From NCBI GenBank assembly GCA_004297335.1, contig SCUD01000035.1, forward strand, positions 24,167 through 88,166: a DNA stretch of 64,000 bases, read 5' to 3'. Both the position numbers and the translations under genes were made by a program. Shown here in pieces: positions 22,719 to 36,483 of the stretch (position 1 is the first letter of the stretch; each line of letters begins with the position of its first letter). This DNA is from Gammaproteobacteria bacterium. Lineage in GTDB: Bacteria; Pseudomonadota; Gammaproteobacteria; Steroidobacterales; Steroidobacteraceae. Below the pieces are notes generated by a model. The model did not search any database and had not been told where the DNA came from. It was given only the letters and a program-made list of their open reading frames with translations.

Positions 22719-22857
22719 GACCATCTACCCTCTAAGACCTGCGGCTAGTCTACCGCACATAATCATCAGGAAACGGCCGCCGTAACTTGTTGAAATCTTT
22801 ACAAGACGACCCAGACCGGCGACATGCGGTGACACCAGGCCGCGGAAGGTCAACATC

Positions 22858-25734
22858 TCACCGCACCCACCGCGCAACGTATAGATCCGTATCGCGCGCG
22901 CCTTCCCGGTTGGCGCGGTTGCTGGCAAACACCAGCCACTGGCCGTCTGGCGAGAACATCGGAAAACCGTCGAAGCCGGGCGCGCTGGTGATGCGCTCGT
23001 CCGCGCCGTCCCAGCTGACGAAACGCAGGTCGAACTCGCGGGCGTCGGCGCCGGCGTTGCTCGAATAGAGCACGCCACGCCCGTCCGGGGTCGGGTACGG
23101 CGCGAAGCTGCCGGCGCTGTGCCGGGTCAGTTGCCGCACGTTCGCGCCGTCGGCATCCATCACGAAGATCTCGAGGCGGCCGGGCCGCACCAGGTCCTGG
23201 CCGAGCAGCCGCTGGTAATCGGCAAGTTCCTCGCCCTGCAGGCGCGAGGCGCGCCAGACGATCCGGCGGCAGTCGGGCGTGAAGAACGCGCCGCCGTCAT
23301 AGCCGGGCGTGTCGGTCAGCTGGCGGACATTGCCGCCGTCGGGGTCGGCAACGAACAGGTCGAGGTCGCCGTGGCGCGTGCTGGTGAACAGGATGCGGCC
23401 ATCGGCGAAGCACTCGGTCGCCTCGGCGTCGTAGCCGGGCCTGGCGATGACCGGTGTGGTGACGCCATCCGCGTTGCGGCGGACGATGTCGTAGCTCGGG
23501 TAGACCGGCCAGACATAGCCCTGCGAATGGTCGGGCCGCGTCGGGCAGTCGCGCGAGGCGGCCTCGGTGGTCGCGTAGATCAGCGACTGGCCGCCCGGGA
23601 AGTCGAAGTAGCCACAGGTGGTGCGGCCGGCGCCGCTCGAGACCAGCGTGGTCGCGCCGCTGTCGAGGTCGAGCACGTATTGCGCGTCGCAGCCGCCGCC
23701 GGGTGGCGTGCGCTGGAAAATCAGCCGGCGGCCGTCCGGCGACCAGTAGGCCTCGGCGTTGTCGCCGCCGAAGGTCAGGCGGCGCAGGTCGGCGAGATGC
23801 CGCTCGTCGGCGCGCAGCAGCTCCGGAACCGCCTGGCCGGCGCGCGGCGTCCAGGCATCCGGTGCCGGCGGCTGCGCCGCCTGGCCCGGCCGCTGCGCCA
23901 GCGTCGCGCGCAGCCGCAACTCGCTGCCGTCGCGCCGCACGACCACCTCGATCGTGTCGCCGGGCCGGTGCTCGCGCAGCACGAAGGTCATGTCGTAGAG
24001 GTTGTTGACCGTTACGCCAGCCATGCCGACGATCACATCGCCCTTCTGCAGGCCCGCCCGCTCGGCCGGGCTGTCGCGGCGCACGTCGGCGAGGCGAACA
24101 CCGCCGGTCGTCGCCTCCATCGCCGTGTAATCCGGCACCGAGCCGAAGTACGCACCGTAGCCGCGGCTGTCGCCCGCGGTCGGCGCCGCGGCGCTGGTGC
24201 GCACGTAGTCCGGTCGCGGGCCGCGGCGCAGGCCATCGGCGAGCGCGGCGGTCAGGCGCGCGACCGCCGCCCCGCCGGCCAGGTTGAGCAGCGCGGCATC
24301 GTCCTCCGGCGTGTGGTACTGCTCGTGCGCGCCGGTGAACAGGTGCACGACCGGCACGCCGGCGGCGTAGAAGCTGGAATGATCGCTCGGGCCGTAGCCA
24401 TCGCCGCCGGCCGTGATCCGTACACCCGGCACTGCCTTGCCCGCCGCATCCAGCAGGCTTCCCCAGGCCGTCGAACTGTCGGCGCCGAGGACCTGCAGCC
24501 GGTCCTCGTTCATGCGCCCGACCATGTCGAGGTTGATCATCGCCGCGATATCGCCGATCGCGCCGACCGGCAGGTGCTCGACGAACCAGCCACTGCCGCC
24601 GAGGCCGAGTTCCTCGGCCGAGAAGGCGACGAACAGCAGCGAGCGCCGGTTGCGCGGCGCCGCGCCGCCCGCCTGCAGCACACGCGCGGCGCACAGCAGG
24701 CCGGCGACGCCGGAGGCGTTGTCGTCGGCGCCGTTGTGGATCGCGCGCTCATCCGGCCGGAAGCTGCCCTGGCCGCCCCAGCCGAGGTGATCGTAGTGGG
24801 CGCCGACCACGACGTACTCGCGGGCCAGCGCGCCGCGCCCCGGCAGCAGGCCGATCACGTTCTGCGTCGGCGCGATCACCGGCTCGAGATCGACGCGGCC
24901 AGTGACCTGCCGGCCGGGCAGCACGAACGAGGACGGCTGGTAGCTGCCGTCGATCGCCGCCTGCGCCCGGGCGAGCGTCGTGCCGGCGCTGCCCAGCCAA
25001 AGGTCGGCGAGCGCCCGGGTGACCTGCAGCACCGGGATGCCGGCATCGGCCAGCGGCCCGAGTAACTTCAGCGGCGGCAGCTTGTCCGGTTCGTCCGGCG
25101 CCTGTGGCGGCGCGACCAGCACCAGCGCCGCGGCGCCGGCCTCGCGAGCGACGATCGCCTTGGCGCGCAGGTCCGAATAGCGGGTCGGCTTGCGGCCGGC
25201 GAACGGCGACTGCTCGTCGTTCTCGCCCGGCTCGTAGCGCAGCGCGAGCACGATTTTGCCGGTCACGTCGAGACCGGCGTAGTCGTCGTAGTTGAGGTCA
25301 CGGGCGCGGATGCCGTAGCCGGCAAACACCAGTTCACCGGCGAATTCGCCCGACCTCGCGAAGCCGAGCGGGATCCAGTCGACACCGTAGCCGGCATCCT
25401 GCAGCTCGTTGTTCGCGCCGGCGCGAACGCCGGTGTTCACCGTGAACGGCTGCCGCCGTCCCGGCGCCGGTACTGCGAGGCCGAGGCCATCCATCCACGC
25501 GGCAATCGCCTGCGCCGCCTGGTCGTTGCCCGGCGTGCCGGTGCCCCGCCCCTCCAGCGCGTCGTCGGCGAGTCGCTCAGTGACCTCGCGGAAGCAGCTC
25601 TCCGGGTCGGCCGGCAGCCGCGGGGCCGGTCGGGCGAAGGCGTTGCCGGCGATCAGAGTTGCTGACACCAGCAGGGCGCCGCTGCAGCTCATCGACACGA
25701 GTTGCCCCCGCCTACCGAACGAGATACGCGCCAT
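22858..25734 (-). CDS. secreted M28 family aminopeptidase with PDZ domain and TolB-like (PD40) repeats
   Basis: Signal peptide; VVGAHYDHLGWGGQ, HNGADDNASGVAG, FSAEELGLGGS; PDZ AERAGLQKGDVIVGMAGVTVNNLYDM; PD40-like SPDGRRLIFQR, TPDGRGVLYSS, SPDGQWLVFASNR. Confidence 0.88.
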   Translation of the reverse strand: MARISFGRRGQLVSMSCSGALLVSATLIAGNAFARPAPRLPADPESCFREVTERLADDALEGRGTGTPGNDQAAQAIAAWMDGLGLAVPAPGRRQPFTVNTGVRAGANNELQDAGYGVDWIPLGFARSGEFAGELVFAGYGIRARDLNYDDYAGLDVTGKIVLALRYEPGENDEQSPFAGRKPTRYSDLRAKAIVAREAGAAALVLVAPPQAPDEPDKLPPLKLLGPLADAGIPVLQVTRALADLWLGSAGTTLARAQAAIDGSYQPSSFVLPGRQVTGRVDLEPVIAPTQNVIGLLPGRGALAREYVVVGAHYDHLGWGGQGSFRPDERAIHNGADDNASGVAGLLCAARVLQAGGAAPRNRRSLLFVAFSAEELGLGGSGWFVEHLPVGAIGDIAAMINLDMVGRMNEDRLQVLGADSSTAWGSLLDAAGKAVPGVRITAGGDGYGPSDHSSFYAAGVPVVHLFTGAHEQYHTPEDDAALLNLAGGAAVARLTAALADGLRRGPRPDYVRTSAAAPTAGDSRGYGAYFGSVPDYTAMEATTGGVRLADVRRDSPAERAGLQKGDVIVGMAGVTVNNLYDMTFVLREHRPGDTIEVVVRRDGSELRLRATLAQRPGQAAQPPAPDAWTPRAGQAVPELLRADERHLADLRRLTFGGDNAEAYWSPDGRRLIFQRTPPGGGCDAQYVLDLDSGATTLVSSGAGRTTCGYFDFPGGQSLIYATTEAASRDCPTRPDHSQGYVWPVYPSYDIVRRNADGVTTPVIARPGYDAEATECFADGRILFTSTRHGDLDLFVADPDGGNVRQLTDTPGYDGGAFFTPDCRRIVWRASRLQGEELADYQRLLGQDLVRPGRLEIFVMDADGANVRQLTRHSAGSFAPYPTPDGRGVLYSSNAGADAREFDLRFVSWDGADERITSAPGFDGFPMFSPDGQWLVFASNRANREGARDTDLYVARWVR

Positions 25735-25989
25735 CGTCAGGCTCCCGATCACTGGTCCCCGGCAGGAGCGAGACCTGCCATTGCCGCAGTGTACTGGGTT
25801 TCAAAATTTCGACGACGCAGGTCCCGTTGGCCGGAGTGGTCCAGAATAGGCGGGGCGTCCAGGACTTGGGAGCAGTTCGATGAGCATGCAATCGCCGCTG
25901 GACCAGCTGCTGAGGTCCGGCCCAGGCAAGATCGGCGGCACACCGGCCGGCGCACGGCCGGCCTGCGCCCAAGCCGGCGGTTGACTGCC

Positions 25990-26826
25990 GTGGCGCGAGC
26001 CCAGTGCCTGTGCGGAGCTGTCGCCTGGGAGCTCGACGGGCCGTTCGAGTCGATGGTGCATTGTCATTGCTCGCGCTGCCGCAAGGCGCACGGCTCTGCC
26101 TTCGCGACCTACCTGGCCGGCCGGGCGGAGAACTTCCGCCTGGCTGGCGCGATCGATCGGGCCGGTTGGAAATCGGCGCCCGGCGTGATGCGCTGTTTCT
26201 GCCGGCATTGCGGTTCGGTGGTGCCCGGCGACCCCGTCGATGGACAGGTCTTCGTGCCAGCCGGGAATTTCACCGCGGACCCCGGCATTCGTCCGCTGGC
26301 GCACATCTTCACAGCCTCGAAAGCCCCGTGGTACGAGATCCGCGATCGCCTGCCCCGCTTCGACGGCTATCCGCCCGGCATTGCAGCGCCCGCTTTTCCG
26401 GAGCGCCGATCGCCGGACCCGCCGGGCACGCCGCGCGGGAGCTGCCTGTGCGGCGCGGCCGCGTATCGACTCACCGCCGCGCCGCAGCGGTGTGTGAACT
26501 GCCACTGCAGCCGATGCCGCCGGGCCCGCTCGGCTGCGCATGGCTCCTATCTCTTCGCGGCCGTGACCTATACGCGCGGCGCCGAGGTGCTGCAGCTGTT
26601 TACGCTGCCGGAAGCGCCGCGCTTCAGCTACGCGTTCTGTAGTGCTTGCGGCTCGTCGCTGCCGCGCCCCGCCGCCGGTCCAGTCGGCATTCCGATGGGC
26701 ACGCTGGACGACGATCCCGGCCTGCGCCCGCAACTGCACATTTTCGTCGGCTCGAAGGCGCCGTGGTTCGAGATCACGGATGACCTGCCCCAGTACCGGG
26801 AATTCCCGCCGGGCGCGGGCGGCTGA
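25990..26826 (+). CDS. tandem GFA (glutathione-dependent formaldehyde-activating/CENP-V) domain protein
   Basis: Two copies of CLCGA...CHCSRCR...C..CGS, each ending in HIF.(A/V)SKAPW(Y/F)EI. Alternative TTG start at 25981. Confidence 0.85.
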   Translation: MARAQCLCGAVAWELDGPFESMVHCHCSRCRKAHGSAFATYLAGRAENFRLAGAIDRAGWKSAPGVMRCFCRHCGSVVPGDPVDGQVFVPAGNFTADPGIRPLAHIFTASKAPWYEIRDRLPRFDGYPPGIAAPAFPERRSPDPPGTPRGSCLCGAAAYRLTAAPQRCVNCHCSRCRRARSAAHGSYLFAAVTYTRGAEVLQLFTLPEAPRFSYAFCSACGSSLPRPAAGPVGIPMGTLDDDPGLRPQLHIFVGSKAPWFEITDDLPQYREFPPGAGG

Positions 26827-26843
26827 AGAAGCGCGGCACGCCG

Positions 26844-28328
26844 CTACGGCAGGTCCGTACCGCCCATCAGGTAACGATCGACCTCGCGCGCGACGCCGCG
26901 GCCCTCGTTGATCGCCCAGACCACCAGGCTCTGGCCGCGCCGGCAGTCGCCGGCGGCGAATACGCCGGGCACGCTGGTGGTGAAGCGGCCATGCTCGGCC
27001 CGCACGTTGCCGCGCTCGTCGCTGGCGACGCCGAGATCGCGCAGCAGCGGCTGTTCCGGGCCGAGGAAGCCGAGTGCCAGCAGCACCAGTTGCGCCGGGC
27101 GCCGGCGCTCGCTGCCGGCCTGTTCGCCCGCCTGCCAGCGGCCGGCGGCATCGCGCTGCCAGGCGACCTCGATGGTCTCCAGTTCCGCGACCTGGCCATC
27201 GTCGCCGCCGAGGAAGCGCCGCACCGTGGTCTGGTAGATGCGCGGGTCGCTGCCGAAGCGCGCCGCCGCCTCCTCCTGGCCGTAGTCGGTGCGCTGGACC
27301 TTCGGCCACTCCGGCCACGGATTGTCGCCGGCGCGCTCGGCCGGCGGCCGCGGCAGGATCTCGAACTGGACGATCGAGCGGCAGCCCTGGCGCAGCGCGG
27401 TCGCGACGCAGTCGGTGCCGGTGTCGCCGCCGCCGATCACGACGACGTCGCGGCCGCGGGCCTGGATCGGCGTCTCATCGGGGCTGCCGGCCAGCAGCGC
27501 GCGGGTCGCGGCGCTCAGGTAGTCCATCGCGAAGTGCACGCCGGCGAGTTCGCGGCCCGCGACCTCGAGGTCGCGCGGCCGCGTCGCGCCGGTGCACAGC
27601 ACGGTCGCATCGAAGTCCTTGAGCAGCAGCAGCGCCTCGACGTTCTCGCCGACATGCGCGTTGCAGATGAACTTGACGCCCTCGGCCTCGAGCAGCCGCA
27701 GGCGCCGCTCGACCACCTGCCGCTTGTCGAGCTTCATGTTCGGGATGCCGTATTGCAGGAGCCCGCCCGGGCGGTCGGCGCGCTCCAGCACGGTCACCTG
27801 GTGGCCGGCGCGGTTCAGCTGCGCCGCCGCCGCCAGCCCGGCTGGGCCGGAACCGATGACGACGACCTTCTTGCCGGTGCGCGCCGCCGGCGGTTCCGGC
27901 AGGATCCAGCCCTCCTCCCAGCCGCGCTCGACGATGCTGTTCTCGATGTTCTTGATCGTCACCGGCGGGCCCTTCATGCCGACCACGCAGGAGCCCTCGC
28001 AGGGCGCCGGGCAGACCCGGCCAGTGAACTCCGGGAAGTTGTTGGTGCGGTGCAGGCGCGCCAGTGCCTCGCGCCACAGTCCGCGATAGACCAGGTCGTT
28101 CCATTCCGGAATCAGGTTGTTGACCGGGCAGCCGGAGGCGGCGCCGGCCAGCAGCAGGCCGGTATGGCAGAACGGGATGCCGCAGTCCATGCAGCGCGCG
28201 CCCTGCTGGCGCAGGCGCTGCTCCTCCATCTCGTGGTGGAACTCGTCCCAGTCGCGCAACCGGTCGCGCGGGCTGCGGTCGACCGGCAGCTCGCGCAGGT
28301 ACTCGATGAACCCGGTGGGCTTGCCCAT
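26844..28328 (-). CDS. gltD: glutamate synthase small subunit
   Basis: [85 protein letters not shown]. Confidence 0.96.
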   Translation of the reverse strand: MGKPTGFIEYLRELPVDRSPRDRLRDWDEFHHEMEEQRLRQQGARCMDCGIPFCHTGLLLAGAASGCPVNNLIPEWNDLVYRGLWREALARLHRTNNFPEFTGRVCPAPCEGSCVVGMKGPPVTIKNIENSIVERGWEEGWILPEPPAARTGKKVVVIGSGPAGLAAAAQLNRAGHQVTVLERADRPGGLLQYGIPNMKLDKRQVVERRLRLLEAEGVKFICNAHVGENVEALLLLKDFDATVLCTGATRPRDLEVAGRELAGVHFAMDYLSAATRALLAGSPDETPIQARGRDVVVIGGGDTGTDCVATALRQGCRSIVQFEILPRPPAERAGDNPWPEWPKVQRTDYGQEEAAARFGSDPRIYQTTVRRFLGGDDGQVAELETIEVAWQRDAAGRWQAGEQAGSERRRPAQLVLLALGFLGPEQPLLRDLGVASDERGNVRAEHGRFTTSVPGVFAAGDCRRGQSLVVWAINEGRGVAREVDRYLMGGTDLP

Positions 28329-28329
28329 C

Positions 28330-32967
<4,638 letters not shown>

Positions 32968-33048
32968 ATAAGGGGTCCAGCGGACCAGAAACGGGGGCGG
33001 CCAGTGGAAGTGTACGGATCCGGGCAGCCGCAGGGAAGCCTCTCTTTT

Positions 33049-33747
33049 CTAACGGGAAGCGTCACTGCGGATCCGGCCGTCCACGAGCTCGACGATGCGG
33101 TCGCAGCGCCCGGCCAGGCGCGGATCATGGGTGACGACCAGCAGCGCAAAGCCGCGCTCCTGGTGCAGCCGCCGCAGCAGCGCGAACACGGCGTCGGCGG
33201 CCTGGGTGTCGAGGTTCCCGGTCGGCTCGTCGGCGAGCACGAGGTCGGGCCGGCCGGCCAGCGCCCGGACGATCGCCACCCTCTGCTGCTGGCCACCCGA
33301 CAGCTCGTAGGGCTTGCGGTCAGCCAACGGACCAAGGCCGACCGCCTCGAGCAGCGCCAGCGCCTCCTGCCGCTGCACCATCGTGGGGCGCCGGCCGCGG
33401 GCCATCGCCGGCAGCAGCACATTCTCGAGTGCCGTGAATGCCGGCAGCAGGTGGTGGAATTGGAACACAAAGCCAATGCTGCGGCCGCGCAGGCTGGTGC
33501 GGCGCCCATCGTCGAGGGCGCGGGTCGGTTCGCCCAGCAGGCACAGCTCGCCGGCGCACGGCGTATCCAGCAGGCCGATCAGGTTGAGCAGCGTGCTCTT
33601 GCCCGACCCGGATGGGCCGATCAGCGCGGCGAACTCGTGCCGCCCGAGGCGCAGGTCGATGCCGTGCAGCACCTCGACCTCGCCCGGCGTGCCGACCGCG
33701 TAGCGCTTGCGCAGGCCGCGCAGTTCCAGCACCGGCGGTTCAGACAT
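33049..33747 (-). CDS. ABC transporter ATP-binding protein (LolD/MacB type)
   Basis: [18 protein letters not shown] Walker [33 protein letters not shown]. Confidence 0.93.
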   Translation of the reverse strand: MSEPPVLELRGLRKRYAVGTPGEVEVLHGIDLRLGRHEFAALIGPSGSGKSTLLNLIGLLDTPCAGELCLLGEPTRALDDGRRTSLRGRSIGFVFQFHHLLPAFTALENVLLPAMARGRRPTMVQRQEALALLEAVGLGPLADRKPYELSGGQQQRVAIVRALAGRPDLVLADEPTGNLDTQAADAVFALLRRLHQERGFALLVVTHDPRLAGRCDRIVELVDGRIRSDASR

Positions 33748-34960
33748 TGCGCAGTGCCTCGACCGGGTCGAGCCGCGCCGCCCGCCGCGCCGGCACGACC
33801 GCCGCCAGCATGCCGACGACCGTCGCCAGCGCTGCCGCGGCCAGGAACAGCGCGGGCGTCACCTGCAGCTCGAAGGCGCCGCGGCCGCTGCGCGCCAGGC
33901 CGAGCGCGTCCCAGCCGAGCAGAAGCGCGCCGCCGATCAGGCTGCCGAGCGCGGCGCCGATCAGGCCGACGATCGCGCCCTGCAGCAGGAAGATACGCAG
34001 CACCTGGGCGCGCTGCGTGCCGACCGCGCGCAGGATGCCGATCTCACGGCCGCGCTGGACGACGCTGACCGCCAGCACGCTGGCGATGCCGAACGCCGCC
34101 GCCAGCGCGACGAACACGCGGATCAGGTTGCTGGAGAGCGTCTGTGCCGCGAGCGCATCGAGGATGTTGCGGTTGATCGTCATCCAGCTCTCGGCGGTGA
34201 CGCCAAGCCGGGCGGCGATGCGGCGCGCGACCGCCTCGGCCTGCAGGTAGTCGCGTACCCGCAGGTCGATGCTGGACACGCCGCCCGGCAGGTCGAGCAG
34301 CGCCTGGGCCGGGCGCAGCGCCAGGTAGACGAAGCGCGCATCCAGCTCACGCGTGCCGAGCTCGAAGATCCCGGTAATCGTGAACACGTCGGCCCGGCCG
34401 GTGCCGGCGTCGAGCCGGATCCGGTCGCCAACCACGGCGCCGAGCTCGGCGGCGAGCTGCGCGCCGATCGCGATGTCGTTGCCGGCCACCTGCCAGCGCC
34501 CGGCGACCAGGTGACGCGGGACGGGCACGATCCGCGTGTACTGGGCCGGCTCGATGCCCATCAGCGCGACCGAGCGGCTGGCGCTGCCGCGCCGGGCCAG
34601 CGCCGGGCCGGAGGCGAGCGGCGACACCGCGGTGACCTCGGCGAAGCCGGCGAGCGCAGCGACCAGGCTCTGCCACTGGTCCACCGAGCGCAGCCGCTGG
34701 GCTCGCTGGTCGACCCGCGAAAGCAGGTGCTGCCCGGTACCCGCGCGCAGCGGCCGGGCAACCTCGTCCGGCGCGCGGATCCGGATGTGCGACTGCGTGC
34801 CGAGCGTGCGCTCGATGATCTGCGCCTGCAGCCCACCGATCAGCGCCGTCAGGAAAACGATCACGGCGACGCCGACCGCGATGCCGGTGACGATCAGCAG
34901 GCTCTGCGCGCGGCCCTCGCGCAGCAGCCGGGTCGCCAGCGTCCATTCGAACCACAGCAC
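33740..34960 (-). CDS. ABC transporter permease (FtsX/MacB type)
   Basis: WFEWTLATRLLREGRAQSLLIVTGIAVGVAVIVFLTALIGGLQ; C-terminal [22 protein letters not shown] start at 34960. Confidence 0.88.
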   Translation of the reverse strand: MLWFEWTLATRLLREGRAQSLLIVTGIAVGVAVIVFLTALIGGLQAQIIERTLGTQSHIRIRAPDEVARPLRAGTGQHLLSRVDQRAQRLRSVDQWQSLVAALAGFAEVTAVSPLASGPALARRGSASRSVALMGIEPAQYTRIVPVPRHLVAGRWQVAGNDIAIGAQLAAELGAVVGDRIRLDAGTGRADVFTITGIFELGTRELDARFVYLALRPAQALLDLPGGVSSIDLRVRDYLQAEAVARRIAARLGVTAESWMTINRNILDALAAQTLSSNLIRVFVALAAAFGIASVLAVSVVQRGREIGILRAVGTQRAQVLRIFLLQGAIVGLIGAALGSLIGGALLLGWDALGLARSGRGAFELQVTPALFLAAAALATVVGMLAAVVPARRAARLDPVEALRNV

Positions 34961-34971
34961 GACCGGCGGCC

Positions 34972-36156
34972 TCAGCGGCGCGGGCGGGCGCGGGAGCCGG
35001 CCGCGGGCGTGCTGCTGCCGGGCAGCACCAGGTCGCCGGCGTCCAGTCCCTCGAGCACCTCGGCAAGCCCGAGGCCGCGCAGGCCGACCCGGATCGCGAC
35101 CCGCTCGATCCGCCCGGCGCGCAGCCGCAGCACCGCCGCGCGGTCGCCGGCGGACTCGCGCAGCGCATCGGTCGGGATCACCAGCGCCCGCTCGCGCCGG
35201 CCGACCTCGACATCGATCGAGACGGTCATGTCCTGGCGCAGGTTCGCCGGCGGGTCCGGCACGACGACCCGGATCTCGATCGTGCCGGTCTGCACGTCGA
35301 CGGCCGGGGCGATGAACGTGACGCTGCCGGGGACGCGCTCGTCGGGGAACGCATCCGCGGACACCAGCGCCGGTTGCCCCAGCTGCAGCCGGTCGAGGCT
35401 GCGCTCGTCGACCGCGGCGACCACCTCGGTCGCGCCATCGACCGCGAGTTCGACGATGCCACGGCCGGCCGTCACGACGTCGCCGGGCTCGGCGAGCCGG
35501 CGCAGCACGGTGCCGGCGACCTGGCTGCGGATCTCGGTGCGGGCGAGCTGCGCGCGGGCCGTCGCCAGCCGCTCGCGCAGCAGCGTCTCCTCGACGCCGC
35601 CGGAGGCGAGTGCCGCAGCCACCACCCGGGCGCGCTTCCATTCCGCCTCCGCGAGCTGCAGCGCCTGTTCGGCCTGCTCGGCCCGCTCGGTTGCGACCAG
35701 GCCGCGACCGGCGAGTTCGCGCTGGCGCGCGGCCTCGCGCCCGGCCTGATCGTGACGCACTTCGGCGGCCGCGAGCGCCGCAGCGGCTTCCGGCCGCTGC
35801 CGCCCGGCCAGCTGGCCGAGCGCCGCCGCGGCCTCGCTGACGCGGGCGCGCTGCTCGCGATCCTCAAGGCGCGCAACCAGGTCGCCGGCGGCGATCCCGG
35901 CGCCCTCGGCGACCAGCCGTTCAACCAGCGTTCCGGTGATCTCACTGCCGATGGTTACGCGCGAACGCGTCTGCACCCGTCCGGTCGCGACGACATTTGC
36001 GACCAGCGGTGCGGCGCTGACCTGATAGACCTCGATGGCCGGGGTCACGACGCCACGCGTAAGCCAGGCAGCGAGGACCAGAGCCGGCGCCAGCGCCAGC
36101 CACGGCCCGGGTCGCCTGAAAAATGCCGGCAGTCGTTCGACCATCGCCGGCGACAC
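34972..36156 (-). CDS. efflux periplasmic adaptor subunit (HlyD/MacA family)
   Basis: N-terminal TM, VVATGRVQTRSRVTIGSEITGTLVERLVAEGAGIAAGDLVARLEDREQ lipoyl-like, coiled coil, GTIEIRVVVPDPPANLRQDMTVSIDVEV. Confidence 0.88.
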   Translation of the reverse strand: MSPAMVERLPAFFRRPGPWLALAPALVLAAWLTRGVVTPAIEVYQVSAAPLVANVVATGRVQTRSRVTIGSEITGTLVERLVAEGAGIAAGDLVARLEDREQRARVSEAAAALGQLAGRQRPEAAAALAAAEVRHDQAGREAARQRELAGRGLVATERAEQAEQALQLAEAEWKRARVVAAALASGGVEETLLRERLATARAQLARTEIRSQVAGTVLRRLAEPGDVVTAGRGIVELAVDGATEVVAAVDERSLDRLQLGQPALVSADAFPDERVPGSVTFIAPAVDVQTGTIEIRVVVPDPPANLRQDMTVSIDVEVGRRERALVIPTDALRESAGDRAAVLRLRAGRIERVAIRVGLRGLGLAEVLEGLDAGDLVLPGSSTPAAGSRARPRR

Positions 36157-36164
36157 CAGCTGAT

Positions 36165-36449
36165 TCAGCGCGCGCTGCTGCCGGCCACCGGCCGCGGCTC
36201 ATCCACCCGGTAGACGGCGGAGATCTCGTGGCTCACGGTGTCGCGCAGCACATTGAACCACTGCCCGCAGCCATGCGTATGGCACCAGCGCTCGGCGAGC
36301 TCACCCCGCGGATTGGCCCGGAAATACAGATAGCGCCCCCATTCCTCGTCGCTGCAGCCCGGCCCCGGGCGCGCGATATGCGACTCGCCGCCATAGCTGA
36401 ACTCGGGCTCGTCACGCGGGCCGCAAAACGGGCATTCAATCGTCAGCAT
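36165..36449 (-). CDS. soxD: sarcosine oxidase delta subunit (SoxD)
   Basis: MLTIECPFCGPRDEPEFSYGGESHIARP...GCGQWFNVLRDTVSHEISAVYRVDEPRP; zinc-binding CPFCG plus CHTHGC. Confidence 0.9.
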   Translation of the reverse strand: MLTIECPFCGPRDEPEFSYGGESHIARPGPGCSDEEWGRYLYFRANPRGELAERWCHTHGCGQWFNVLRDTVSHEISAVYRVDEPRPVAGSSAR

Positions 36450-36460
36450 CGGCAGCTCCC

Positions 36461-36480
36461 GGAAAAGGGGACTGTCCCCA
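36461..36480. repeat. single REP half-element GGAAAAGGGGACTGTCCCCA
   Basis: Same core as 17383-17413. Confidence 0.65.
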
Positions 36481-36483
36481 ATA

